NCBI GenBank assembly: GCA_002395835.1
Contig: DGVD01000021.1
Coordinates: 25,128-89,127 of the forward strand
Length of the DNA: 64,000 nucleotides
Origin: Bacteroidales bacterium UBA4293
GTDB lineage: Bacteria; Bacteroidota; Bacteroidia; Bacteroidales; Bacteroidaceae
Direction of reading: 5' to 3'
Part shown: positions 43,401 through 51,382 of the stretch, in pieces
Layout of the letters: every line of letters starts with the position of its first letter
Numbering within the stretch: position 1 is the stretch's first letter
Position numbers and translations under genes: made by a program
Notes under the pieces: generated by a model
Seen by the model: the letters and a program-made list of their open reading frames with translations, nothing else
What the model was told of the DNA's origin: nothing
Database searches by the model: none

Positions 43401-44886
43401 GTTCCTGAGTGATAGCTTTCCTGTCGTTCAGGAACTGATAGAGTTTAGTATAGTCTTCTGGAGTCTGCAAGTATTTAGCAGTTACATCATCCTCATTCAG
43501 GCTCTCACGGTCTAGCAAACGAAGATTCTGAATAAACTGCCACAGACGGAATTCCTGGAAGTAAGGATTAGATTTAGCTACAACTTTAATGTGTTGAGTC
43601 TTAATCTCCCCAGTAGATTTATCTACATAAGGGTAAGACTCATAAGGGCAATCACTTATAAGAGATTTCTTGCTCTTCAAAGGGCGCTGATAGAACAAAA
43701 GATCATCTACTATCAAGTACACGAAATCTTTCTTCTTCAAGCTATCCTGATGCGGGATGTTCCGTGCATAAAGTTCACGAATACAGTCTTCCAGCAAAGC
43801 CTTATCCCTCAGTTCTGGGATAAATTCTGTCTGCTTGCTGATGATTCTTTTCAGTTCTTCCTTATAAAATTTCCTCTCTACGGTACGAACCAGCTTACCT
43901 CTTACTTTCTCTGAAGGGTTCTTTAGAAGGTTATCGTAAATGTATTCACCCACCGTAACGTGAGAAGAGTCAATAGAGTTTTCTGTACGTTTCTTCTGCA
44001 GTGCCCAGTCGTCTGCTCCAGGAGCTCTGAAACTACGTTTCACATTACCTTCCTTGTCCAGTTTAGGGTTTCCGTTCTCATCAATGTCGGTAGTGACAAT
44101 GAACTCACGTTCTTTGCCCACCCACTCGTCCAGGAACATCTTGCTGGCTCTTCTGTATATCCATCCGTTTTCAAGGTGGATATTATACCATCGGCTGTCG
44201 CCTCTCTGCTCATCGGTAGCTTCTACTTTTACTACTTTTAGTTTATAGTATTCTTCCAGTTTATTCTTCTTTTCCTGTTCCTCTTCCTCACCACGAAGCT
44301 GATAGTAACCACGCTTCTGATTGAAGTTCAAGATAATCCAAGCCAGTTCCTGCTTGCTGATGGGCTGAGTAAGTGCTTTTTTACGCAGATAATAAAGCGT
44401 CCAGTCCAAAGGGATTTTCTTGTCACCAGCTAAAAGCCCAGGCTGATGTTTGGCAAAATCTGCCAGCATTTCATTGAAGGAATCCATGAAGAGGAACTGC
44501 ATCTTACCTGTTTCGTCTTTTCTCCATGCCAGCTTAGGCTCACCATGATTTAGAAATTTTCCATAAGTGGAATTCTGGTTCTTGTTCCAGCCTAAGGCAT
44601 TATCATAATGCTCAGGAAGGAAATTCATCACGTGAAGAACTCTGTGCAAGCGTTCCCTTCTTAAGAGGCATCTTTCCCTTAATCTACGCATACCACGATA
44701 CGATGTGCGTACTGCAGTTTGTGACTCTGTTACTCCACTGTCGAACTTGCCCAGTACATCCTGGCTCATTGGGATAATACGGCTTCCCAGCTTAATATCC
44801 TGAGTGTATTTCCCATCATCACTTTTTGAGACCACGGCCCAACCAATACTATTGGTTCCCAAGTCTAAACCTAAAATATTTTTCAT
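40429..44886 (-). CDS. cas9: CRISPR-associated endonuclease Cas9 (type II-C, large Bacteroidetes form)
   Basis: 1485 residues. RuvC-I LGLDLGTNSIGWAVV with the catalytic Asp near residue 7, an arginine-rich bridge helix (RRLRERCLLRRERLHRVLHV), RuvC-II EIHLELGRNMK, HNH YQIEHVIPQSRFFNDSLVNK, and RuvC-III DHRHHAMDALVIALA. All catalytic residues appear intact. It is longer than small II-C Cas9s such as that of Neisseria but in the range of Bacteroides and Prevotella homologues. It cuts crRNA-matched DNA with tracrRNA. The divergent tracrRNA promoter lies 17 bp from the ATG. No Csn2 or Cas4 is present, consistent with subtype II-C. Confidence 0.98.
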   Translation of the reverse strand: MKNILGLDLGTNSIGWAVVSKSDDGKYTQDIKLGSRIIPMSQDVLGKFDSGVTESQTAVRTSYRGMRRLRERCLLRRERLHRVLHVMNFLPEHYDNALGWNKNQNSTYGKFLNHGEPKLAWRKDETGKMQFLFMDSFNEMLADFAKHQPGLLAGDKKIPLDWTLYYLRKKALTQPISKQELAWIILNFNQKRGYYQLRGEEEEQEKKNKLEEYYKLKVVKVEATDEQRGDSRWYNIHLENGWIYRRASKMFLDEWVGKEREFIVTTDIDENGNPKLDKEGNVKRSFRAPGADDWALQKKRTENSIDSSHVTVGEYIYDNLLKNPSEKVRGKLVRTVERKFYKEELKRIISKQTEFIPELRDKALLEDCIRELYARNIPHQDSLKKKDFVYLIVDDLLFYQRPLKSKKSLISDCPYESYPYVDKSTGEIKTQHIKVVAKSNPYFQEFRLWQFIQNLRLLDRESLNEDDVTAKYLQTPEDYTKLYQFLNDRKAITQEQLLKDFFGLKKPKGKDTKYSLRWNYVEDKEYPCNETRYLILSALKKAEIEPSFLTREMEQRLWHLLYSVEDKNELIHALEKLQKELELPNSFVEELKKIPSFKKEYGAYSEKAVKKLLSVMRMGTCWSEDGIPASVKERISTIIKGEAQDVALEKAANQHISLAELKDFQGLPVWLACYVVYGRHSESSEITRWETPEDLMIFIRNFKQYSMRNPIVEQCVLESLRTVHDIWVKYGHIDEIHLELGRNMKSTAEERARISERNLANENTNQRIKYLLMELKNDGNISDVRPYSPMQQEILRIYEEGALTELSREDPDFAEISRISKLAQPTSSELTKYKLWLEQRYRSPYTGKPIPLSRLFTPAYQIEHVIPQSRFFNDSLVNKVICEAEVNGLKSNMLGLEFIKAHGGEVVHCPTLGNVTVFTEEQYTKFVKDHYSANRAKLKNLMMEDIPEEFIQRQMNDSRYISRVVKQLLSNVVREENEAEATSKNLIPCTGGITDRLKQDWGLNDIWNKIVSPRFQRMNDLTQSDAFGHWEDKDGKKVFQTTMPLELQRGFSKKRIDHRHHAMDALVIALASRNIVNYLNNESANDEKLRHDLKRLLCGKGGVILKPWETFTQDAYKALQDIVVSFKHYIRVINKASNYYEHYDENGKKVTVAQKGESMWAIRKPLHKETVFAHVNLRRVKAIPFNKALENPSTIVNKDLKHLIKTLMEDGMDKKKVLNFFKKEDGLKFHGQDISKVEVYYFTDDVEKMVAVRKPLDDSFDAKKIQSITDTGIQKILLNYLATKYNDPKVAFSPEGIMEMNEHIEEFNGGKPHQPILKVRVSETLGEKYPVGYGSNKDKKFVEAQSGTNLYFAIYENKAGDRNYQTIPLNIVAERMKQNLPPVPGVNENDKLKFFLSPNDLVYVPEESEQNAGIDELYKERIYKFVSSTKTQAFFIPSNVASVLMNKVEFQSLNKAERAIDGQMIKAVCWKLEVDRLGNIVKIIK

Positions 44887-44937
44887 ATTTTTTATTTAAT
44901 TGTTTGAAACTTTCAAAATAAATAGTATCTTTGCAGC

Positions 44938-45013
44938 ACATTGAAAGCAATTCACAATAAGGATTATTCCGTTGTGAAAACATTTAGGACGGGGCAACTC
45001 GTCCTTTGTTTTT
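44938..45013 (+). ncRNA. tracrRNA
   Basis: The anti-repeat ATTGAAAGCAATTCACAA (44940-44957) is an exact complement of 18 nt of the CRISPR repeat 5' half. Its promoter is a full match: TTTG (44903-44906)-N19-TATCTTTG (44926-44933). Downstream are a nexus-like GGATTATTCC, a TTGTGAA (44972-44978) able to pair back on the anti-repeat, and a terminator AGGACG/CGTCCT (44986-45005) followed by TTGTTTTT. The start site is estimated from promoter spacing. The promoter half itself resembles a degenerate CRISPR repeat in direct orientation. Confidence 0.93.
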
Positions 45014-45193
45014 GTTCAGCCTCATGCTTTCTTTTCTAGTGCTTATTTTGCAAACTTACTCAAATAATTTGTATTTTTCAAATCATGAATAGTTTTTCTA
45101 CTTGCAAAAGTAGAATGCACTTTTGACAAACTGTGACAATTCAAAAATTATTTTGTTAAAAGTTAGAAACAATCTTTTATAAATCCTCAAACT

Positions 45194-45287
45194 AAAAAAA
45201 CAGCCCCTCCCTGCTGGGAAGAGCTGTTCCCCTGAAAGGGATTGGTTGCCGCTTTCGAATTTTTATTATAAAATAAAAACATCCAGA
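45194..45287 (-). ncRNA. Candidate small RNA cassette B' (second copy of family B)
   Basis: Minus strand: TTTG (45319-45322), N18, TATCTTTG (45293-45300), a CCCTTTCAGGGG hairpin (45230-45241), a terminal hairpin CAGCTCTTCCC/GGGAGGGGCTG (45201-45226) and seven T (45194-45200). The TTTG is the end of cassette D's homologue's T tract. Flanking sequence (45060-45190) also matches 1800-1900, so a block of several hundred bases has been duplicated. Confidence 0.52.
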
Positions 45288-45319
45288 TACTGCAAAGATA
45301 CAAAATATTCTGAAACCAC

Positions 45320-45384
45320 AAAAAAATACAGCCCTGTTTCACAACAGAACTGCATTAGTGAGAAAATCTATGTAAATTTGTACT
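45320..45384 (-). ncRNA. Candidate small RNA cassette D' (second copy of family D)
   Basis: Minus strand: TTTG (45417-45420), N19, TACCTTTG (45390-45397), about 30 nt, hairpin CAGTTCTGTT/AACAGGGCTG (45329-45354) and seven T (45320-45326). It has the best promoter of the family and the same order (D then B) as at 2.0-2.4 kb. Confidence 0.56.
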
Positions 45385-45497
45385 GGCTGCAAAGGTACGC
45401 TAAATTTCTCCCCTACCAAATAAAAAAGGGGGAAAAATGCATAAAGTGATGAAAATTAACTATATTTGCAAAAAATCTGAATAAAAATATACCCACC

Positions 45498-45713
45498 ATG
45501 GTAAAGATAGATGACGAACTGGTACAGGCCTGCCGGAGATATCTGGAAGAGCGGAAGCGTAGGGAGAAACAACTGGGGCTGGATAGAGAATCGCTCCGGA
45601 AGGCTGAGGAGGAGGAAAAGAAGAGGCTCATGCGCCGGGAGTATTGGCGCAAGAAACTCTATGGGGGAAACAGCTCTCCCATCACGTTCATTGTGGGGGA
45701 AAAGAAGAAATAA
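45498..45713 (+). CDS. Small charged helical protein, 71 aa
   Basis: Highly charged (KRREKQLGLDRESLRKAEEE), probably one long helix with a basic C-terminal half (RREYWRKKLYGG). A TATATTTG -7 box lies about 22 bp upstream (45469-45476) and the start context is plausible. No family recognised. It opens the accessory gene run that leads to the ATPase and primase genes. Confidence 0.6.
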   Translation: MVKIDDELVQACRRYLEERKRREKQLGLDRESLRKAEEEEKKRLMRREYWRKKLYGGNSSPITFIVGEKKK

Positions 45714-45809
45714 AATCTGGGGAGATTTCTTCTAATTTCTTGTATCTTAGCGTCCGGAGAAAAATAATCCATGGGGGGAACACCATGGACTAATTATAAT
45801 TTTAACTTT

Positions 45810-46892
45810 ATGAAAAAAAATCTTGATTTAATCCAGGATTTCCAGAAGTTTAGTATGGACCTGGACAGTGCTCTTATTGGCGTGGAGAAATGGAAAAAGG
45901 AAAGTTGTGACAACTCTATGGAGGCTGTAATCCCTAGTCTGGAGTTGAATCTCACGGAATTTTTAGGAAGGTTTAATGGGGAGCGTATCCCGGAACAGGT
46001 GGCAGATAAGTGCATCCCGCTCTTGGTGCCTAAAGTAACCAGTCTGCTGAAGGTGTTCCTGGAGGTGACCCGGAACTTCCGTCCCCGACGAAACAACAGC
46101 CAGACGCACCGGGGTGTGGTAACCATGGAGGTGCCTAGCATGGAGAAGCTGGCCCGGCAAGCGCAGAAGGATTGGGATATCCAGAACTTCCTGGGTGTGG
46201 AGAAGGACTTCTACGGGGTGGAGATCTGGAGCTCTGTGGGGGCACTGCTCAGGGGGAACAAGGCGGCGGGCGACTGGCCCTACTTCTCCACGGAGCACCT
46301 GAAAATATGTATGCTGATGCTGGAAATGGGGCTGCAGCTGCTCACCCAGATGGACCTGAATAAGCTGAGGGAAAAGGATGTCACCTGGGAACTGGCGAAG
46401 AAGGGGCTGGCTAAACTGAACGATGAGGAGGTGGATGCGCTTACCCAGCTGGCGGCTCAGCTCACCAAGGCTGAATACTTCCAGAAGGAAACGGCCCTGG
46501 AGGAGTTCCAGAAGCTGGCCAGTGAACTGAGGCTGGAGGGTATACTGCTGCTGAAGCCGGTGGACCGCGAGGTGCTGAAGGAGGCGCTGGCCCAGATGAT
46601 AGACGACGGGGTGGTAACGCGGAAGCTGGACTTTGAGGTGTTCCACCATCGTATCTCGGAAATCTGTGCGCCGAAGATGACGTATGCCAACTTCCTGTCG
46701 CTTCTCAAGGAGATGGACATTCCGCAGAACATCAGGCCGGCCTCGGAAAGTATCCTGAAGAACCTGAACATCAGCCGGAAATTCCCGGACTGGAAAATAG
46801 ACTCCAAGAGCCAGGTGAAGCGGGAAAAGATTATCCACATGGCTCTGCGTTTCTCTGAATGTTACCTGAACCTGCTGGCTCAAAAATGCTGA
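45810..46892 (+). CDS. Uncharacterised protein sharing a C-terminal domain with the gene at 47111
   Basis: 360 residues from the ATG at 45810 (MKKNLDLIQDFQKFS); a longer frame starts at 45771 but adds a poor N-terminus (MGGTPWTN). Helical, with no membrane segment. The last 90 residues (KMTYANFLSLLKEMDI; RKFPDWKIDSKSQVKREKII) resemble those of the protein at 47111-47638 (SKHPDWKISGLKQEKVEEL), so both probably carry the same small domain. Position upstream of RepA-like ATPase and primase genes suggests a mobile-element or replication role, by inference only. Confidence 0.7.
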   Translation: MKKNLDLIQDFQKFSMDLDSALIGVEKWKKESCDNSMEAVIPSLELNLTEFLGRFNGERIPEQVADKCIPLLVPKVTSLLKVFLEVTRNFRPRRNNSQTHRGVVTMEVPSMEKLARQAQKDWDIQNFLGVEKDFYGVEIWSSVGALLRGNKAAGDWPYFSTEHLKICMLMLEMGLQLLTQMDLNKLREKDVTWELAKKGLAKLNDEEVDALTQLAAQLTKAEYFQKETALEEFQKLASELRLEGILLLKPVDREVLKEALAQMIDDGVVTRKLDFEVFHHRISEICAPKMTYANFLSLLKEMDIPQNIRPASESILKNLNISRKFPDWKIDSKSQVKREKIIHMALRFSECYLNLLAQKC

Positions 46893-46994
46893 CTTTCTGC
46901 TGAAAAAGACTGACTTGCTGACTTTTTTACTGACTATCCCACCCTTTTTCCTTTGCGTTAATCTCCCCCGCTCTACTTTTGCCCCCGCTTTCTG

Positions 46995-47096
46995 AACGTG
47001 ACATGGGGACAGGTCCCGTGTAACGTAAAGATAATAGCCTGAAAATTAACGATATAAGTAACTTACGTTACACGGGACCTGTCCCCATGTCACGTT
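46995..47096. repeat. REPIN-like inverted repeat pair, copy 4
   Basis: 102 bp, arms starting AACGTGACATGGGGACAG. Three variant positions relative to copy 1 (GTGACAT for GTTACAA and the CCCG change) are all matched by complementary changes in the other arm. It lies between two genes of the accessory cassette, 14 bp before the next start. Confidence 0.82.
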
Positions 47097-47110
47097 GCAG
47101 CATATAGTAA

Positions 47111-47638
47111 ATGAGAGTGGTAATCAAAGGCGGAATCTACATCCGCAACAATTATGGATGTCTGTACGGACATCAGTGTCAGTTTCAGCAGAACGGTCCG
47201 GAACAGCCTAAGAAGGCGGAACAGGTAAAGGAGGCTCCTGTGCAGGAGGTGCCAGAGGCTCAAGTAGTAAAGGTGGACTGTGTGCCGGTGGTGCCGGTCA
47301 TGCCGGGATTGACTCAGGAGATGATGGACCGCATACGCCAGGCGGTGGAGTATCTGGATGCCCAGGGGCTGATTCAGTACAAGTACAGTCTGGCGGCGGT
47401 GAAGCAGATTCTGCAGGAGAAGTGCGCGATGCATCTACCCAACAATAAATTTGTGGAGATCATTAAAAGTTGTAGGCTGAAAAGCATCAGCCATCCCAGT
47501 GAAGAGAACTTGAAAAAGGTGGTTTTCTCCCATCAGTCTAAACACCCGGATTGGAAAATATCGGGGTTGAAGCAGGAAAAGGTAGAAGAACTGGTGATGC
47601 TGGGAAACTGCTTCTGGGAATACTTCTCCACCCTTTAA
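47111..47638 (+). CDS. Uncharacterised protein with Pro/Val-rich linker, paralogous C-terminus
   Basis: 175 residues. The N-terminal 30 residues (MRVVIKGGIYIRNNYGCLYG) are followed by a Glu/Pro/Val-rich linker (about 35-65) and a helical C-terminal half with SKHPDWKISGLKQEKVEELV, matching the end of the protein at 45810-46892. Unknown function. The start codon lies 14 bp after a REPIN, so the promoter may lie within or before the repeat. Confidence 0.65.
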   Translation: MRVVIKGGIYIRNNYGCLYGHQCQFQQNGPEQPKKAEQVKEAPVQEVPEAQVVKVDCVPVVPVMPGLTQEMMDRIRQAVEYLDAQGLIQYKYSLAAVKQILQEKCAMHLPNNKFVEIIKSCRLKSISHPSEENLKKVVFSHQSKHPDWKISGLKQEKVEELVMLGNCFWEYFSTL

Positions 47639-47766
47639 TCTTTCCCTTTTTTCACTTTGTTCCTTTTTTATTCCTTTTACGGGGAAACTCTTGGCAGTGA
47701 GATACATAACCTCTAACTTTGCCATCAAACCTAGGTGAATGTTGAACAAACTAAAAAAAGAAAATT

Positions 47767-48273
47767 ATGTCAAACCCTATGAAGCCTAAAGTGAGGTACG
47801 TCTTCTCTGGACTGCCAGCACGGTTCAGCCAGTTTAAGAAAACCCCGTGGTTCACGTACGTGGGCTTTATGCTGGATGTGGAAAACAACGAGTGGATGGA
47901 GTCTTTCATCCATAACTATAAAAACCCTAACCTGCTGCGCCATAATCATGAGGAGGTGATGTACTGGTTCTGTGAGAAAATACACCAGTACTACAACTCG
48001 GACATCTTTTATGATTCTGATATGCTGCCATATAGACTGAAACACATCTGCGATGTGCACACGGCACAACGGGCATTCCAGGATTTCATGGATATGGATG
48101 AGCCTACCGGAGCCCTGGTCTATGCCAAGCTGAAGTATATGGAACATCAGAAATACATAGAAAAATGGGAAAAGGAACAGCTTACCCGCCAGGAATCTCA
48201 TGAATATTATGACGATGACGATGAAATAGCAGATAGAATATACGTATGCAAAACGAAGACGCCTTACTCCTGA
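47767..48273 (+). CDS. Uncharacterised 168-aa protein
   Basis: Soluble, aromatic-rich (TPWFTYVGFMLDVENNEWME) with a charged C-terminal end (EYYDDDDEIADRIYVCKTKT). No family recognised. Its 3' end overlaps the start of the RepA-like ATPase gene by 28 bp, so they are co-transcribed and likely work in the same element. Confidence 0.68.
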   Translation: MSNPMKPKVRYVFSGLPARFSQFKKTPWFTYVGFMLDVENNEWMESFIHNYKNPNLLRHNHEEVMYWFCEKIHQYYNSDIFYDSDMLPYRLKHICDVHTAQRAFQDFMDMDEPTGALVYAKLKYMEHQKYIEKWEKEQLTRQESHEYYDDDDEIADRIYVCKTKTPYS

Positions 48274-49376
48274 TAGCTCAGGAACTGGAGCTGGCTGGCG
48301 AGGACCCCGAAGTGCTGGAACGTAGGCGCAGACTGCAGGCGCGCCGCATAGATGAGCATACCAGCATTCCGGAACGGAAATTCCTCTTCCAGCTCTTCGG
48401 AACGCCTTGTTTCCCTAAAGGCGAACTGGTGGCTCTCACGGGTAAGGAGAAAAGTGGCAAGACGTTCGTTTCTTCCATACTGATGACCCTCTGTGTAAAA
48501 AAGGAGGTGCTGGATATGGTGCGCCTCGGTGAGGAATATTTGCGTGTCCTTTGGTTCGACACGGAGCAGAGCGAGGAATCTACACAGGAAATCTTAACGA
48601 ACCGTATCATGCCCATGACCGAGGTGGACGACTTCCCTTCGGAACAGTTCTTCGTGTTCAACGTGCGGGCCGAATCTTGGCAGGAACGATTGCCGCTGCT
48701 GGAGCAGGCTATAACAGACTGTAAGCCGGATCTGGTGATTCTGGATGGCATACGCGACCTGGTGGACGACATCAACGATGGGAAGCTGGCTCAGGCGGTG
48801 CTGGAACGGCTCATGCACCTGGCATCTAGCTGCTCCTGCTGCATTGTGTGCGTGCTGCATCAGAATAAGTCGTCCGAGGACAAGAACCTCCGCGGATGGA
48901 TAGGTACGGAACTCACGTACAAGTCGTTCGAGGTCTATGAGTGTACCAAAGGGCTGGACAAGGTCTTCTCCCTGGCGCAGACGCGTACGCGTAAGTTCGA
49001 CATCTGGAAGAAGATGTACTATGTGGCGGGCGAAGACGGTCTGCCTGAACCGTACACGGGCACCCTGCCAGGAACAGAACCGAACGGGGGGCTAAACCCG
49101 GAATATTCTACATCTTCGGGCTACATCAAGTATGAGAAAGCCTTCGATTACCTGTTACCGGCACAGACACGGTTGCGGGCCACCCAGCTGCAGGCCTACT
49201 TCTTGGGGCTGGTGGGTATGAAGTCGGTAAAGCGATATGATTACTTCCTGAGCAAGGCGCTGGAGACGCACCTGGTGCGCCGCACAGAGATAAGCCCCAG
49301 CCTAGTGGTGTACGAGCGTGAGGCTGGACTGGACCAATGGAAGCAGAAACAAACTTCATTTAGTTTTGCTCCGTGA
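48246..49376 (+). CDS. RepA-like RecA-fold ATPase (AAA_25 type)
   Basis: 376 residues. Walker A GKEKSGKT near residue 62, Walker B-like DLVILDGIRDLVDDI near 165 and a sensor region CCIVCVLHQNKS, as in the hexameric RepA/DnaB-like ATPases of plasmids and integrative elements. It may act as a helicase or loader for replication of a mobile element. It is followed by a CHC2/Toprim primase gene, a common pairing in Bacteroidetes elements. Confidence 0.85.
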   Translation: MQNEDALLLIAQELELAGEDPEVLERRRRLQARRIDEHTSIPERKFLFQLFGTPCFPKGELVALTGKEKSGKTFVSSILMTLCVKKEVLDMVRLGEEYLRVLWFDTEQSEESTQEILTNRIMPMTEVDDFPSEQFFVFNVRAESWQERLPLLEQAITDCKPDLVILDGIRDLVDDINDGKLAQAVLERLMHLASSCSCCIVCVLHQNKSSEDKNLRGWIGTELTYKSFEVYECTKGLDKVFSLAQTRTRKFDIWKKMYYVAGEDGLPEPYTGTLPGTEPNGGLNPEYSTSSGYIKYEKAFDYLLPAQTRLRATQLQAYFLGLVGMKSVKRYDYFLSKALETHLVRRTEISPSLVVYEREAGLDQWKQKQTSFSFAP

Positions 49377-49492
49377 TGGACCGCCGTACCCCCAGCTCAG
49401 TATATACCCCCTGTAAGGGGTAATACTAGGGGGTGAAGGGACATCACTCCGCAAGGCAGAAAACGAATAGAATTTTTAACCCAGAAAACGTC

Positions 49493-50542
49493 ATGATTAG
49501 CAAGTATACCGTGGAGAAAGTGAACAGTGTGCCTATAGAGCGCATAGCCCAGCTACTGGGGCTGGAGGTGAACCGCCATAGGGCGCTCTGCCCTTTCCAT
49601 CCCGACACGCACCCCAGCCTGATGTTCAAGCCACAGAAGAACATCTACCGCTGCTTTGTGTGCGGCAAGGGCGGTCACGGTGTGGGGCTGGTCATGGAGA
49701 AAGAGGGTCTGTCCTATCAGGATGCGGTGAAGTGGATAGCTGGGCAGGAGCACATCCTGGTGGAGGAAGACGAGGGCGCTTCGTTCAACAAACAGAAAAA
49801 AGGCATGGAACTAGAGGAGATTTTTAGCCCCAAAGAGGTGAAATATACGCTGGACAGCCAGTTGGTAGAGAGCCGGCGAAGTAACAACAATGAGTTCTGC
49901 GAGGCGGTGGTGCAGACGCGCATCCTGACCCGGGAGCAGATGCAGCGGGCTGCCAGCCTGTACCGCACGGGCAGCACCCTCACGGACCGAGGCATCATCT
50001 TCTGGCAGATAGATGAGCAGCAGCGGGTGCGCGACGGGAAGGTGATGCACTACCTGGTGAATGCGCACCGGAACCGGGAAATAAAGCCCAACTTCATCTC
50101 GTGGCTCATGAAGAACAAGGGTCAGGATGTGTACCGGCTCCCGGCCGAATGGGAGGCCACCCGATGCCTCTTCGGTCTGCACCTGCTGGGGGTAGTCCCG
50201 CAGGAAGAGATCATGGGCATAGCCATAGTGGAGAGCGAGAAGACCGCGTTCATCTGCTCCCAGCTGCTGGCCGAGCGGCGGTTCCTGTGGATGGCGACGG
50301 GGGGCTTGCAGAGCCTCAAGCCAGAGCTGCTGCTGCCGCTGAAAGGCCACCGCATCATCCTTTTCCCGGATACGGACCCGCAAGGGCAGACTTATGCACA
50401 GTGGTGTGGCACGGCACGGAGGGCGCAGCAGCTGCTCTCCCAGCCTATCTATGTGAGTGATTTCCTGGAGCGTGTAGCGACAGAGGAGCAAAAAAAGGAA
50501 AAAATAGATATAGTGGATTATCTTATGGGGCGCAGGCCGTGA
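49493..50542 (+). CDS. DnaG-type primase with CHC2 zinc finger and Toprim domain
   Basis: 349 residues from the ATG at 49493 (MISKYTVEKVNSVPIERIAQ); an upstream in-frame ATG at 49433 adds a poor N-terminus. CHC2 zinc-binding motif (CPFHPDTHPSLMFK...YRCFVCGKGG, about 33-65) and a Toprim fold (IAIVESEKTAFICSQL near 243; ILFPDTDPQG near 292). It lacks the usual DnaG C-terminal helicase-binding domain. The element-encoded primase likely works with the RepA-like ATPase upstream. Confidence 0.88.
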   Translation: MISKYTVEKVNSVPIERIAQLLGLEVNRHRALCPFHPDTHPSLMFKPQKNIYRCFVCGKGGHGVGLVMEKEGLSYQDAVKWIAGQEHILVEEDEGASFNKQKKGMELEEIFSPKEVKYTLDSQLVESRRSNNNEFCEAVVQTRILTREQMQRAASLYRTGSTLTDRGIIFWQIDEQQRVRDGKVMHYLVNAHRNREIKPNFISWLMKNKGQDVYRLPAEWEATRCLFGLHLLGVVPQEEIMGIAIVESEKTAFICSQLLAERRFLWMATGGLQSLKPELLLPLKGHRIILFPDTDPQGQTYAQWCGTARRAQQLLSQPIYVSDFLERVATEEQKKEKIDIVDYLMGRRP

Positions 50543-50668
50543 AGCCGGAATCCCTTGACTTTTTGAGGGTACTTTTTCTTTTTTCTCGAAAAGAAAAGGT
50601 ATAAAAACCATGTTATTCAAAAAGATTTAGTAATTTTGCGTTAGTATTAGCTGAATTAAGAACTCAAA

Positions 50669-50962
50669 ATGAAAACAAAGGATGAGATATTAAAGTTGCT
50701 GAAGAGCTACAAGCATACAGCTAAAAGCAAGTACGGACTTACACGTCTTGGCATCTTTGGTTCTGTGGCACGTGGTGAGCATACCCATGACAGCGATGTG
50801 GATGTATGCTACGAGGGGCGTGTTCCTTCCTTATTGACACTAGATCTTATCCAGACTGATTTAGAACGATTACTGGACTGCCCAGTAGATTTAGTTCGCA
50901 TCAGAGATGGAATGAACAGTTTGTTAAAAGAACGTATCAAAAAGGAGGCTGTCTATGTTTGA
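50669..50962 (+). CDS. MntA-like nucleotidyltransferase antitoxin
   Basis: 97 residues, minimal nucleotidyltransferase fold with the GSxxRG...DxD motif (IFGSVARGEHTHDSDVDVCY). Family knowledge: MntA antitoxins inactivate the HepT RNase by AMPylation of its active-site tyrosine. It overlaps the hepT-like gene by 8 bp. A TAATTTTG -7 box (50631-50638) lies about 30 bp upstream. Confidence 0.92.
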   Translation: MKTKDEILKLLKSYKHTAKSKYGLTRLGIFGSVARGEHTHDSDVDVCYEGRVPSLLTLDLIQTDLERLLDCPVDLVRIRDGMNSLLKERIKKEAVYV

Positions 50963-51323
50963 TCACGAAATTGTAATGGACAGCTTACTGAAAATTCAGA
51001 AAGCCATCGACACCATTTTAGAACGTGCCTCTGTGGTCAGCGATCCTAATGAACTTCTCACCTCCCCTGAAGGAATGATGAGAATAGATGCTATCTGCAT
51101 GAACTTAATTGCACTAGGTGAAGCCGTTAAAGGTCTGGACAAGCAAACTCATGGTGAGCTATTACCCAAATACCCCGAAATTTACTGGAGTGGTGTAATG
51201 CGGATGCGAGACAAAATAGCCCACCATTATTTTGAAATTGATACCGACGTGGTATTCCGTACTATTCAAGAAGATGTGCCTCAGATGAAAGAGGTCATCA
51301 ATAAAATCATTACTGAAATTTGA
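50955..51323 (+). CDS. HepT-like RNase toxin
   Basis: 122 residues, four-helix HEPN fold with the RX4HXY active site (RDKIAHHY, near residue 84). HepT toxins cleave RNA (tRNA ends in studied cases) and are silenced by MntA. Together the two genes form a type VII toxin-antitoxin pair that stabilises mobile DNA or acts against phage. Confidence 0.92.
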   Translation: MFDHEIVMDSLLKIQKAIDTILERASVVSDPNELLTSPEGMMRIDAICMNLIALGEAVKGLDKQTHGELLPKYPEIYWSGVMRMRDKIAHHYFEIDTDVVFRTIQEDVPQMKEVINKIITEI

Positions 51324-51343
51324 CATTTCTAAAACATGTTTAT

Positions 51344-51382
51344 CGTGCAGGGCTGAAGTTCAATATACTTCGGCCTTGCACG
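51344..51382. terminator. Long hairpin after hepT
   Basis: CGTGCAGGGCTGAAGT / ACTTCGGCCTTGCACG with a 7-nt loop, one mismatch region. There is no strong T tract, so it may be an RNA-stabilising hairpin rather than a strict intrinsic terminator. Confidence 0.6.
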
